A DNA stretch of 64,000 nt from Flavobacterium bernardetii. Its GTDB lineage: Bacteria > Bacteroidota > Bacteroidia > Flavobacteriales > Flavobacteriaceae. The notes below the pieces were generated by a model. The model was not told the DNA's origin and did not search any database. It saw only the letters and a list, made by a program, of their open reading frames with translations. A program made the position numbers and the translations under genes. The stretch's first letter is position 1, and every line of letters begins with the position of its first letter. The stretch covers positions 645,631 to 709,630 of the forward strand of contig NZ_JAANOQ010000001.1 in the NCBI RefSeq assembly GCF_011305415.1. Direction: 5' to 3'. Below, in pieces: positions 34,793 to 42,775 of the stretch.

Positions 34793-34829
34793 GTGTTTTG
34801 TTACGTTTATTTTTTTTAAAAATTCAAGA

Positions 34830-36458
34830 TTACACCTGAATCACACCTAAATTAAATTTTTTCTCAATAGGCGAGTGGTTCGCTGCTTCAATTCCCATAG
34901 AAATCCATGTTCTGGTATCTAATGGATCAATGATGGCATCAGTCCATAAACGAGAAGCGGCATAATACGGTGAAACTTGCGCATCATATTTTGCTTTTAT
35001 CTTATCGAATAATTCTTTTTCTTTAGCTTCATCAACTACTTCTCCTTTATTTTTTAAAGAAGCCGCTTCAATTTGTGCTAATACTTTTGCAGCTTGAGTT
35101 CCACCCATAACAGCTAATTCAGCACTTGGCCATGCAAAAATTAATCTTGGGTCGTATGCTTTTCCACACATGGCGTAATTTCCAGCTCCGTATGAATTTC
35201 CGACAACCACTGTAAATTTAGGAACTACAGAATTCGAAACTGCATTTACCATTTTGGCACCGTCTTTAATGATGCCACCATGTTCCGATTTACTTCCTAC
35301 CATAAACCCAGTAACGTCTTGTAAAAAGACTAATGGAATTTTCTTTTGGTTACAATTCGCAATAAAACGAGTGGCTTTATCGGCGCTTTCAGAATAAATA
35401 ACTCCTCCAAATTGAATTTCTCCTTTTTTAGTTTTTGAAACCAAACGTTGATTGGCAACAATTCCTACAGCCCAACCATCAATTCTGGCATAACCCGTAA
35501 TAATAGTTTGTCCGTAACCCGCTTTGTATTCATCAAATTCTGAATTATCCACCAAACGTTTGATAATTTCATTCATATCATATTGATCCGTACGTAATTT
35601 TGGTAAAATTCCGTATATATCTTTTGGCTCTAATGCTGGTTTTGCTGGTGTTTCTCTGTTGAATCCTGCTTTATCGTAATCTCCAATTTTAGAAACAATA
35701 CTTTTAATTCTGTCTAAAGCGGCAGCATCATCTTTTGCTTTAAAATCGGTCACTCCTGAAATTTCGCAATGTGTTGTTGCGCCACCAAGTGTTTCATTAT
35801 CAATAGTTTCACCAATTGCGGCTTTTACTAAATAGCTTCCTGCTAAGAAAATACTTCCAGTTTTATCTACGATTAAAGCTTCGTCACTCATAATTGGTAA
35901 ATACGCTCCACCAGCTACACAACTTCCCATTACTGCAGCAATTTGAGTAATTCCCATACTGCTCATAATGGCATTGTTACGGAAAATTCTTCCGAAGTGT
36001 TCTTTATCTGGGAAAATTTCATCTTGCATTGGTAAGTACACACCAGCAGAATCTACCAAATAAATAATAGGTAAACGGTTTTCCATGGCAATTTCTTGCG
36101 CTCTTAAGTTCTTTTTTCCTGTAATAGGAAACCAAGCTCCAGCTTTTACTGTGGCATCATTAGCGACAACAATACATTGTTTTCCTTTGATGTATCCTAT
36201 TTTTATGACTACACCACCAGAAGGACAACCGCCATGTTCTTCGTACATTCCATCTCCAACGAAACCACCAATTTCAATGCTTTTGGCATTTTCATCTAAT
36301 AAATAATCAATACGTTCACGAGCTGTCATTTTTCCTTCAGCGTGTAATTTATCGATACGTTTTTGTCCGCCACCTAATTTTACTTTCGCAAATTTTTGCA
36401 GCATGTCTGAAACTAATAATTTGTTATGATCTTCGTTTTTGTTGAAATTAATGTCCAT
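34830..36458 (-). CDS. Acyl-CoA carboxylase, carboxyltransferase (beta) subunit
   Basis: A 542-residue carboxyltransferase of the biotin-dependent acyl-CoA carboxylases. LGGGQKRIDKLHAEGKMTAR and EHGGCPSGGVVIKIGYIKG open the first crotonase-like half; GSYLVKAAIGE, FLQDVTGFMVGSKSEHGGII and GNSYGAGNYAMCGKAYDPRL mark the second. The 542-residue length and the DxxxxxG patterns fit methylcrotonyl-CoA carboxylase best, but propionyl-CoA cannot be excluded. No biotin carboxylase subunit is adjacent. It lies four bases downstream of the dnaX 3' end. Confidence 0.9.
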   Translation of the reverse strand: MDINFNKNEDHNKLLVSDMLQKFAKVKLGGGQKRIDKLHAEGKMTARERIDYLLDENAKSIEIGGFVGDGMYEEHGGCPSGGVVIKIGYIKGKQCIVVANDATVKAGAWFPITGKKNLRAQEIAMENRLPIIYLVDSAGVYLPMQDEIFPDKEHFGRIFRNNAIMSSMGITQIAAVMGSCVAGGAYLPIMSDEALIVDKTGSIFLAGSYLVKAAIGETIDNETLGGATTHCEISGVTDFKAKDDAAALDRIKSIVSKIGDYDKAGFNRETPAKPALEPKDIYGILPKLRTDQYDMNEIIKRLVDNSEFDEYKAGYGQTIITGYARIDGWAVGIVANQRLVSKTKKGEIQFGGVIYSESADKATRFIANCNQKKIPLVFLQDVTGFMVGSKSEHGGIIKDGAKMVNAVSNSVVPKFTVVVGNSYGAGNYAMCGKAYDPRLIFAWPSAELAVMGGTQAAKVLAQIEAASLKNKGEVVDEAKEKELFDKIKAKYDAQVSPYYAASRLWTDAIIDPLDTRTWISMGIEAANHSPIEKKFNLGVIQV

Positions 36459-36462
36459 GTTG

Positions 36463-37140
36463 TTATAAATCTAATTCAAAGGTTTGTCTAAATAATTCTA
36501 TTGTTGGGTTTAACTCTAAAAAATGTTTGTATTTTTCTTCGTTGGTATAAATTACTTTTGGTTTATAGGTTTCTATAACCGTAATTTTTATCTTGATATC
36601 GTAATTGCGTAAATTTGTTTTTAAGTAACCAATTAAATCTGAATTGGTGTTTTCAAAATCTTCTTTTGAGCCTTGGTTTGGGAATTCTAATAAAATATTT
36701 GTTCCCATTAAAACCGGTTTGCTCAATCTCATGTAGCTACAAAATAGCTTTTTTCCTTTAGCTTCTAAGATTTCGATATAATCGTTCCAATGTTTTATGG
36801 CGTCTTCTTGAGTGAATGGATCGGCTAGATGTTCGCCAATTGCTACCGTTTCTGTTTTGTTTTGATTCGAAACATCCGCTTTTTGTTTTAATCCTTTTAT
36901 AGATAAAGAAGAAACTCTTTTACTTGGATCAATAGAAATAGTAGGAGGAAGCTTTTGCTGAATTTGTTCGATTTTCTCTTCAATTTTTTCTTCAACTTTT
37001 TGAATGGTTTCTACAGGAACAACTTTCGCTTCTGGTTGTGAAACGATTTCTGTTTGAATTGTACTTGTTGAAGGTTGAATTTCTTTCGCTTTATGAAAGA
37101 AATTTGAAGGAATTATAAAGTATTTAGCTTTTTTTTTTCG
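36463..37140 (-). CDS. dnaX: DnaX C-terminal (tau-type) part, in the -1 frame
   Basis: This region is open from the A10 run to the stop at 36463 in the frame one base back from the 0 frame. It continues EKKKAKYFIIPSNFFHKAKE, then a charged linker (about 90 residues, rich in Glu, Lys, Gln), then a folded C-terminal domain with DAIKHWNDYIEILEAKGKK, MRLSKPVLMGTNILLEFPNQ and a terminal LNPTIELFRQTFELDL. These are the expected C-terminal residues of flavobacterial DnaX. There is no good start codon near the 5' end, so it can only be made as an extension of the 37113-38198 frame. The complete protein would be 578 residues. Confidence 0.85.
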   Translation of the reverse strand, partial: RKKKAKYFIIPSNFFHKAKEIQPSTSTIQTEIVSQPEAKVVPVETIQKVEEKIEEKIEQIQQKLPPTISIDPSKRVSSLSIKGLKQKADVSNQNKTETVAIGEHLADPFTQEDAIKHWNDYIEILEAKGKKLFCSYMRLSKPVLMGTNILLEFPNQGSKEDFENTNSDLIGYLKTNLRNYDIKIKITVIETYKPKVIYTNEEKYKHFLELNPTIELFRQTFELDL

Positions 37141-38198
37141 GCATCATGTGTTAATGAAGCCAATTGCATTAAAGTTAATTCTACAAATAGTCTTTGATTT
37201 TGGCTGACTTTGTATTTTAAATCACAATCATTTGCGGTTTCAATTCCAGCTAATAAAAAGGCTTGAGAAGCTTTTTGTGCTTGAATGGCAAATTGTTGTT
37301 GCGTTTGTTCGCTGACTTCTAACAACTTAAGTGTTACTGGATTTTTACAAACCAATAAATCTCTAAAATGAGATGCTAAACCAGCTATAAAATGGTGTCC
37401 GTCAAATCCTTTGGCTAAAATATCATTATAGGTTAACAGTAATTCTGGAATATTATTTTCTAAAATTAAATCGGTAACTTTAATATAGTAATCGTAATCT
37501 AACACGTTTAAGTTTTCGGCAACAGCCTGACGTGTTAAGTTATTTCCGCAATACGAAACCACTCTGTCAAAAATTGACAACGCGTCACGCATGGCACCAT
37601 CTGCTTTTTGAGAAATAATACGCAACGCTTCTTCTTCAAACTGCACGTTTTGATTTTCGGCAATTCCCATTAAATAGTCTTTTGTGTCATTAATCGTAAT
37701 TCGTTTAAAATCGAATATTTGACAACGCGACAAAATCGTAGGAAGAATTTTGTGTTTTTCTGTAGTTGCTAAAATGAAAATAGCGTGTTTTGGTGGTTCT
37801 TCTAAAGTTTTCAAAAACGCATTAAATGCAGAAGTTGAAAGCATGTGAACCTCGTCAATAATATAAACTTTATATTTTCCTGTTTGTGGAGGGATTCGAA
37901 CTTGGTCGATAATACTTCTAATATCATCTACACCATTATTTGAAGCGGCATCTAATTCGAAAACATTGAAAGAAAAATCTTCATTTGGGTCGTCATAACC
38001 TTCTTGATTGATTTTTCGAGCTAAAATTCTAGCACAAGTTGTTTTTCCAACACCACGAGGTCCTGTAAAAAGTAAGGCTTGGGCTAAGTGATTATTTTCT
38101 ATAGCGTGTAGTAAAGTATTTGTAATAGCCTGTTGCCCAATAACATCTTTAAATGTTTGAGGTCTGTATTTTCGGGCTGATACTATAAATTGTTCCAT
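37113..38198 (-). CDS. dnaX: DNA polymerase III clamp-loader subunit DnaX, short (gamma-like) frame
   Basis: A 361-residue AAA+ ATPase of the clamp loader. Residues 1-45 hold the start MEQFIVSARKYRPQTFKDVI; Walker A GPRGVGKT is at 46-53; the Walker B and sensor motifs IIDEVHML and SRCQIFDF follow. The zinc-binding cysteines that normally follow Walker A are absent: FSFNVFELDAASNNGVDDI comes directly after a short loop. The frame ends TAA only five codons after ten consecutive A. A -1 shift at this run joins it to 36463-37140. The truncated product ends EKKKLNTL. Confidence 0.93.
   Translation of the reverse strand: MEQFIVSARKYRPQTFKDVIGQQAITNTLLHAIENNHLAQALLFTGPRGVGKTTCARILARKINQEGYDDPNEDFSFNVFELDAASNNGVDDIRSIIDQVRIPPQTGKYKVYIIDEVHMLSTSAFNAFLKTLEEPPKHAIFILATTEKHKILPTILSRCQIFDFKRITINDTKDYLMGIAENQNVQFEEEALRIISQKADGAMRDALSIFDRVVSYCGNNLTRQAVAENLNVLDYDYYIKVTDLILENNIPELLLTYNDILAKGFDGHHFIAGLASHFRDLLVCKNPVTLKLLEVSEQTQQQFAIQAQKASQAFLLAGIETANDCDLKYKVSQNQRLFVELTLMQLASLTHDAEKKKLNTL
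37128..37139 (-). other. Run of ten A at the dnaX frame switch (slippery site)
   Basis: In the coding strand the site reads G AAAAAAAAAA G, codons GAA-AAA-AAA-AAG in the 0 frame. Slipping back one base gives access to the long frame. I see no strong downstream stem-loop and no upstream Shine-Dalgarno sequence, so slippage by RNA polymerase is at least as likely as ribosomal frameshifting. Confidence 0.7.
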
Positions 38199-38228
38199 AG
38201 GTAATTCTCGATAGCAAATATAGATTTT

Positions 38229-38263
38229 AAAAGTAAAAAGTCAAAAGTAAAAAGATAAAAGTT
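38229..38263. repeat. Short heptad array AAAAGTN upstream of dnaX
   Basis: Five 7-bp units (AAAAGTA, AAAAGTC, AAAAGTA, AAAAGAT, AAAAGTT) lie in tandem about 30 bases upstream of the dnaX start. The motif resembles the 3331-3428 array. Confidence 0.7.
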
Positions 38264-38366
38264 ATTAATAAATTTAAAAAAATCAATTTCAACTATTTTT
38301 TCAACACAGATTTGAGAATTTTAAAGAATTTTAAAATCTGTTCAAACTGTATTTTGAAAAAAAAAA

Positions 38367-38401
38367 CTTCCAACTTCCAGCTTCCAACTCCTAACTTTAA
38401 T
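38367..38401. repeat. Heptad array directly before the rnpB promoter
   Basis: CTTCCAA, CTTCCAG, CTTCCAA, CTCCTAA and CTTTAAT run to 38401; the promoter element TATCTTTG begins at 38402. The array therefore occupies the -33 region of rnpB. Confidence 0.8.
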
Positions 38402-38409
38402 TATCTTTG
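38402..38409 (+). promoter_or_regulatory. Probable -7 element of rnpB
   Basis: TATCTTTG matches TAnnTTTG, five bases before the mature RNA start. No clear -33 TTG is present at the right distance. Confidence 0.6.
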
Positions 38410-38413
38410 CCAC

Positions 38414-38737
38414 GCAGACCGCCTTATCGTCGTTTCGATTTATCGGAAGGGAGGAAAGTCCGGACACCAAAGAGAAGTATAGCGGGTAACGCCCGTCACT
38501 CTGCCTCGTTTTTAGGAACGAGATGGGGGAGGACAAGTGCAACAGAAAGTATGTACAGGTTAAGCTGTAGTGAAACCAGGTAAACTCTATGCGGTGAAAT
38601 TTCAAGTATATCAGCATTTAAGGGTTTCTCGTCCGTTGCTGAAGGGTAGAAAGATGGATTCCAAGAGTAATTTTGGAACTAGATAAATGATAAGGGCTCC
38701 GATTTATCGGAGTACAGAATCCGGCTTATAGGTCTGC
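38414..38737 (+). ncRNA. rnpB: RNase P RNA, bacterial type A
   Basis: The RNA component of RNase P, which trims 5' ends of tRNA precursors. GCAGACC (38414-38420) pairs with GGTCTGC (38731-38737) as helix P1. The conserved core GAGGAAAGTCCGGAC (near 38452) and ACAGAATCCGGCTTATAG (near 38714) are the two halves of helix P4 and its surroundings. GCAACAGAAAG lies in the middle. The length of about 324 nt is normal. A T run directly after P1 provides termination. Confidence 0.96.
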
Positions 38738-38823
38738 ATTTTTTTCTTTACTTATTGTTAATAATTCGTTAACAATTAATCTACTATTATTAATTACGTA
38801 ACATTAACTTAACATTAGGTTTT

Positions 38824-38831
38824 TACTTTTG
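38824..38831 (+). promoter_or_regulatory. Probable -7 element of the phosphate-uptake operon
   Basis: TACTTTTG matches TAnnTTTG, 25 bases before the DUF47 start codon. No clear -33 element is visible. Confidence 0.55.
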
Positions 38832-38856
38832 CACCGTAATTTAAACAAACTAAAAG

Positions 38857-39501
38857 ATGGCCTTTAAAAACATTTTAAATTTTTTCTCTCCAAAAGACAA
38901 AACTTTTTTTCCTTTATTTGAGGATGCAACTAACAAGTTAACAAAAATGTCTGACGCTTTACATGAAGGTGTAAATGCTTCAAAAGCAGATAGAGAAAGT
39001 TATTTTAAAAAGATTGATGAGTTATTTGAAAGCATTGAGAAAATTTCTCACAGAATGAACATTGAATTGAGTAAAAACTTTATTACTCCATTTGATAGAG
39101 AAGATATTCACGCATTAATGACTACAATTGAAGATGTGGCTAGTAATTTGCAAGAAGCTTCTAACAGAATTAGAATGTATCAAGTAGAAAAAATTACGAA
39201 ATCGATTAGAAAAATTACTGAAATTAATTTAGAAGCTTGTGGTTACATTGCAAAATCTGTAATGGAATTAAAAGATATGAAGAATTTCAAAAATATTTTT
39301 GATTCTGTTAAGAAAATCAACAAATTAGATAGAAAATCAGATTCAGTTTTTGAAAAAGCAGTTGCTGATATTTTCGAAAATGAAACAGATGCCAAAAATA
39401 TTATTAAATATAAAGAAGTTTTAGCGTCATTAGATAAAGCATCAGACAAATGTAAATCTGTTGCAAGAGTATTAGAAGCAGTAGCTGTTAAACATTCTTA
39501 A
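38857..39501 (+). CDS. DUF47 (PhoU-like) phosphate transport regulator
   Basis: A 214-residue helical protein beginning MAFKNILNFFSPKDKTFFPL. MSDALHEGVNASKADRESYF and the repeated KKI..L.R-SD (KKINKLDRKSDSVFE) pattern are those of DUF47/PhoU-like accessory proteins, which associate with Pit transporters. It lies nine bases before the Pit gene in the same direction. Probably modulates phosphate transport at the inner membrane. Confidence 0.93.
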   Translation: MAFKNILNFFSPKDKTFFPLFEDATNKLTKMSDALHEGVNASKADRESYFKKIDELFESIEKISHRMNIELSKNFITPFDREDIHALMTTIEDVASNLQEASNRIRMYQVEKITKSIRKITEINLEACGYIAKSVMELKDMKNFKNIFDSVKKINKLDRKSDSVFEKAVADIFENETDAKNIIKYKEVLASLDKASDKCKSVARVLEAVAVKHS

Positions 39502-39510
39502 TTAAGTACT

Positions 39511-41190
39511 ATGTTTACATTATTAATAGTAATTATAGTAATTGCATTGTTGTTTGACTTGGTAAACGGATTTCATGACGCGGCCAACTCAATTGCAACA
39601 GTAGTTTCTACAAAGGTTTTAACGCCTACACAAGCTGTAATTTGGGCAGCATTTTTCAACTTTATCGCCTATTGGGTTTTTGATATGAGTGTTGGAAATA
39701 CCGTTGCCAAAACAGTAGATGGTTCTGTAATTAATCTTTGGGTAATTTTATCTGGATTATTAGCAGCAACAATTTGGAATTTATTAACTTGGAAATTAGG
39801 AATTCCTTCATCATCATCACATACTTTAATTGGTGGTTTTGCAGGAGCAGCCGTGGCACACGCAGGTTTTGGAGTATTAAATTTAGAATCTATTGGACTT
39901 ACAGTTATATTTATATTTTTAGCACCATTTATTGGAGGAATCATTTCTTTCTTTATTGCAATGGTAACTATACAAAGAAATTTCGCTAAAAAAATAAGTA
40001 TCTCTATAGCTATTTCAGCACTAACTGTTTATGTTACTTATGCTTTAAAAGACAGTTTAGATATTAAACCAATTATGATTTGGATTATTGGTGTACTTTT
40101 AGGTTTATTTATCTTAGTATACTGTTGGTATGAATTAGTTCATGGAAAAAATCCTTCGCATACTAAAGAAGGTAATATGTATAAAAAATTACAATTATTA
40201 TCTTCTGCAGCCTTTTCATTAGGACATGGTGGTGCCGATTCACAAAAGGTAATGGGAATTATTTGTGCGGCTTGTATAGTTTATGCAAACGGATATAGAA
40301 CGAGTCCTGATAAAAACATGCCAGAATTCGTAAAAGAATACAACTTATTAAATACTACTGAAGTTCTTCAGGTTGTTTATAAAAATGAAGAAGGAAAAGT
40401 TAAGAAATTCAAACCATCAGTTGGTGTTTTCGGAAAAGACACGGTCTATTTAGATGGTAAAAATATTTTTGATTTAACTACAGGAGAGAAAATTTATGAG
40501 GATGAGAAATTAAACTCAAAAGTTTCTACTGACAACCCTTTTATTAATCATTTGAAGAAAGAAGGAGTTAATGTTAATAATTTCAGTGAAATTGTTAGTA
40601 CAGAAAAAAAATTAGAAAGAAAATCAAAAGTAAATACATCGAGTCATCCACTTACTAAATTAGAAGTATATTCGGATAAAAAAGAAGTAAAAGACGTTGT
40701 AACTAACGAAGTTATTTTTACGGATAAAACGATAAATCCAAAGTATAGATATGCCAAAATTTTCTCAAAATATCTTGATAAAGAAGGGAAACTTTTAGAA
40801 GGTTATAAATTAGAAACGAAAGTGACTAAAGATACAATGCCAACATGGATTGCTTTCGGATGTTACTTAATGATTGGAATGGGAACTTTAATGGGTGGTT
40901 GGAAAATTGTAAAAACAATGGGAACTAAGATTACCAAAGTAACACCATTAGAGGGAGTTTGTTCTGAAACAGCAGGAGCTTTAACTTTGTTTACAGTTTC
41001 TCAAATGGGAGTACCAGTTTCTACAACACACACTATTACTGGATCAATTATAGGAGTAGGAGCAACAAAACGTTTAAGTGCGGTGCGTTGGGGAGTTACA
41101 ATAAGTTTGTTATGGGCTTGGGTATTAACTATTCCAGTATCAGCAATTATTGCTGCAATATTATATTACGTTACTACTTTATTCGTGTAA
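39511..41190 (+). CDS. Inorganic phosphate transporter, Pit family, with large central insert
   Basis: A 559-residue inner-membrane phosphate carrier. The two Pit signature repeats are present: FDLVNGFHDAANSIATVVST near the N-terminus and GVPVSTTHTITGSIIGVGAT near the C-terminus, with SSSHTLIGGFAGAAVAHAG and LGHGGADSQKVMGI between. Residues about 280-445 are an extra, mostly soluble and charged region (VLQVVYKNEEGKVKKFKPS, KTINPKYRYAKIFSKYLDKE) without membrane helices. This is unusual for Pit. It is co-transcribed with the DUF47 gene, and a terminator follows. Confidence 0.93.
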   Translation: MFTLLIVIIVIALLFDLVNGFHDAANSIATVVSTKVLTPTQAVIWAAFFNFIAYWVFDMSVGNTVAKTVDGSVINLWVILSGLLAATIWNLLTWKLGIPSSSSHTLIGGFAGAAVAHAGFGVLNLESIGLTVIFIFLAPFIGGIISFFIAMVTIQRNFAKKISISIAISALTVYVTYALKDSLDIKPIMIWIIGVLLGLFILVYCWYELVHGKNPSHTKEGNMYKKLQLLSSAAFSLGHGGADSQKVMGIICAACIVYANGYRTSPDKNMPEFVKEYNLLNTTEVLQVVYKNEEGKVKKFKPSVGVFGKDTVYLDGKNIFDLTTGEKIYEDEKLNSKVSTDNPFINHLKKEGVNVNNFSEIVSTEKKLERKSKVNTSSHPLTKLEVYSDKKEVKDVVTNEVIFTDKTINPKYRYAKIFSKYLDKEGKLLEGYKLETKVTKDTMPTWIAFGCYLMIGMGTLMGGWKIVKTMGTKITKVTPLEGVCSETAGALTLFTVSQMGVPVSTTHTITGSIIGVGATKRLSAVRWGVTISLLWAWVLTIPVSAIIAAILYYVTTLFV

Positions 41191-41215
41191 TAAAAATAAA
41201 TTATATAAAATACTT

Positions 41216-41252
41216 AATCCGTCCTGAGATAATCAGGACGGATTTTTTTTTT
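41216..41252 (+). terminator. Terminator of the DUF47-Pit operon
   Basis: A 12-bp stem AATCCGTCCTGA / TCAGGACGGATT with loop GATAA, followed by nine T. Confidence 0.92.
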
Positions 41253-41346
41253 ACAAAATTTCGATTGTTAAGAAATTGTAAATTACAGTTTTAAATACTT
41301 AAAGATAACTTAATATAAGATGTGTTAATACTCTGATTCTTAACAT

Positions 41347-41354
41347 TAAATTTG
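41347..41354 (+). promoter_or_regulatory. Probable -7 element of the porin gene
   Basis: TAAATTTG fits TAnnTTTG, about 50 bases before the start codon. No good -33 element can be pointed out. Confidence 0.45.
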
Positions 41355-41406
41355 CAAAAACAAAACAAAACAACAACTAATTCTTAACACAACAACGCAA
41401 AAACTA

Positions 41407-42621
41407 ATGAAAAAAATAATTTACCTTCATTTATTTGTTTTTTTAATTTCAGGTCAAGTTTTTTCACAAGACAAACCAACAAATGACATCAAATTATCTA
41501 CGTTACCTTACTTCAGTACAGGTAAAGGAATTGGTATAACCTCACCAGATAGTTTATATCAATTGAATATTAGATTTAGAATGCAAAACCGAGTGACTTA
41601 TATTGAAAATGAAGGTGAAAACGGAGGCTATGATGCACAAATTAGAAGATTAAGATTACGTTTTGATGGTTATGTAGGAAGTCCAAAGTTTTTATATGCG
41701 ATTCAACTGTCTTTCGCTCCAGGTGATGTTGGCGAAATAAAAGATGGAGAAAATATAAATATTATTAGAGATGCGGTTTTTATGTATCGACCAAATAAAA
41801 ATTGGAACATTAGTTTTGGACAAACAAAATTACCTGGAAACAGACAGCGTGTTAATTCATCTGGAGGATTACAATTAACGGATAGATCTATTAATAATTC
41901 TCGTTTTACAATTGATAGAGATTTTGGATTTCAAGTTCATAATATGAATGAGTTTAAAGATAAGTTTTCTTATAATTTAAAAGGAGCTGTTTCAACCGGA
42001 GAAGGAAGAAACTCAACAGAAAAACCAGATGATGGAGTTGCAGTAACTGGAAAAATTGAAATCTTACCTTTAGGAGCTTTTACAAGAGATGGAACCTATT
42101 TTGAGGGAGATATTATGCGTGAGAAAAAACCGAAATTAATGTTTTCAGGAGCTTTCCAACAAAATAATCATGCCAGAAGAACTCAAGGTCAATTAGGGAA
42201 TGATTTATTTGAAAAAAGAACCATGAAATCAGTACTTTTAGATGCGATGTTCAAATATAATGGTTTTGCTGCGATGTCTAGTTTTATGTCGAGAACCACT
42301 ACAAAAAACGCGGTTACTTTTGATCCAGATGATATTACAAGTTCTAATTATGCTTATGTTGGTAACGGATTTGATTATCAATTGAGTTATAATACAAAAT
42401 CAAACTACGAATTTATCACAAGATATTCCATTCAAAAAGTTGGAAAGGATATTAGAGAATTCGCACCAAATTCTAAACAAATATCTTTAGGATTAACAAG
42501 ATATATTTGGGAACACACTTTTAAATTACAAACAGAAGTTGCTTATGATACTTTAGATTATTTTGATGGAACAACTAAAAACAATTGGTATTTACGTTTT
42601 CAGGTTGAAATCGGAATATAA
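41407..42621 (+). CDS. OprO/OprP-like porin
   Basis: A 404-residue outer-membrane barrel with a signal peptide (LISGQVFSQ). The order LNIRFRMQNRVTY, YDAQIRRLRLRFDGYVGSPK and SFGQTKLPGNRQRVNSSGG matches phosphate-selective porin O/P relatives. It probably provides outer-membrane phosphate entry for the Pit system 216 bases upstream, though it has its own promoter and terminator. Ends with a typical aromatic barrel strand (NNWYLRFQVEIGI). Confidence 0.88.
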   Translation: MKKIIYLHLFVFLISGQVFSQDKPTNDIKLSTLPYFSTGKGIGITSPDSLYQLNIRFRMQNRVTYIENEGENGGYDAQIRRLRLRFDGYVGSPKFLYAIQLSFAPGDVGEIKDGENINIIRDAVFMYRPNKNWNISFGQTKLPGNRQRVNSSGGLQLTDRSINNSRFTIDRDFGFQVHNMNEFKDKFSYNLKGAVSTGEGRNSTEKPDDGVAVTGKIEILPLGAFTRDGTYFEGDIMREKKPKLMFSGAFQQNNHARRTQGQLGNDLFEKRTMKSVLLDAMFKYNGFAAMSSFMSRTTTKNAVTFDPDDITSSNYAYVGNGFDYQLSYNTKSNYEFITRYSIQKVGKDIREFAPNSKQISLGLTRYIWEHTFKLQTEVAYDTLDYFDGTTKNNWYLRFQVEIGI

Positions 42622-42642
42622 ATTCAATTCATAATTACAATT

Positions 42643-42680
42643 CAAAACGCCGATTTCATTTAAATCGGCGTTTTGTATTT
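42643..42680 (+). terminator. Terminator of the porin gene
   Basis: CAAAACGCCGATTT / AAATCGGCGTTTTG, perfect 14-bp stem with a five-base loop. Confidence 0.85.
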
Positions 42681-42775
42681 AATCAATTGTTAAAATAAAC
42701 TTAAAACTTCAAAATCTGAGTAACATAAAATAATTTCTCAGACAGATTAGTTAAACATTAACTAAACTAAATTTT

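Noticed and set aside
38342..38617. Minus-strand frame over rnpB
   Set aside because: RNase P RNA occupies this strand region in full; the frame is accidental.
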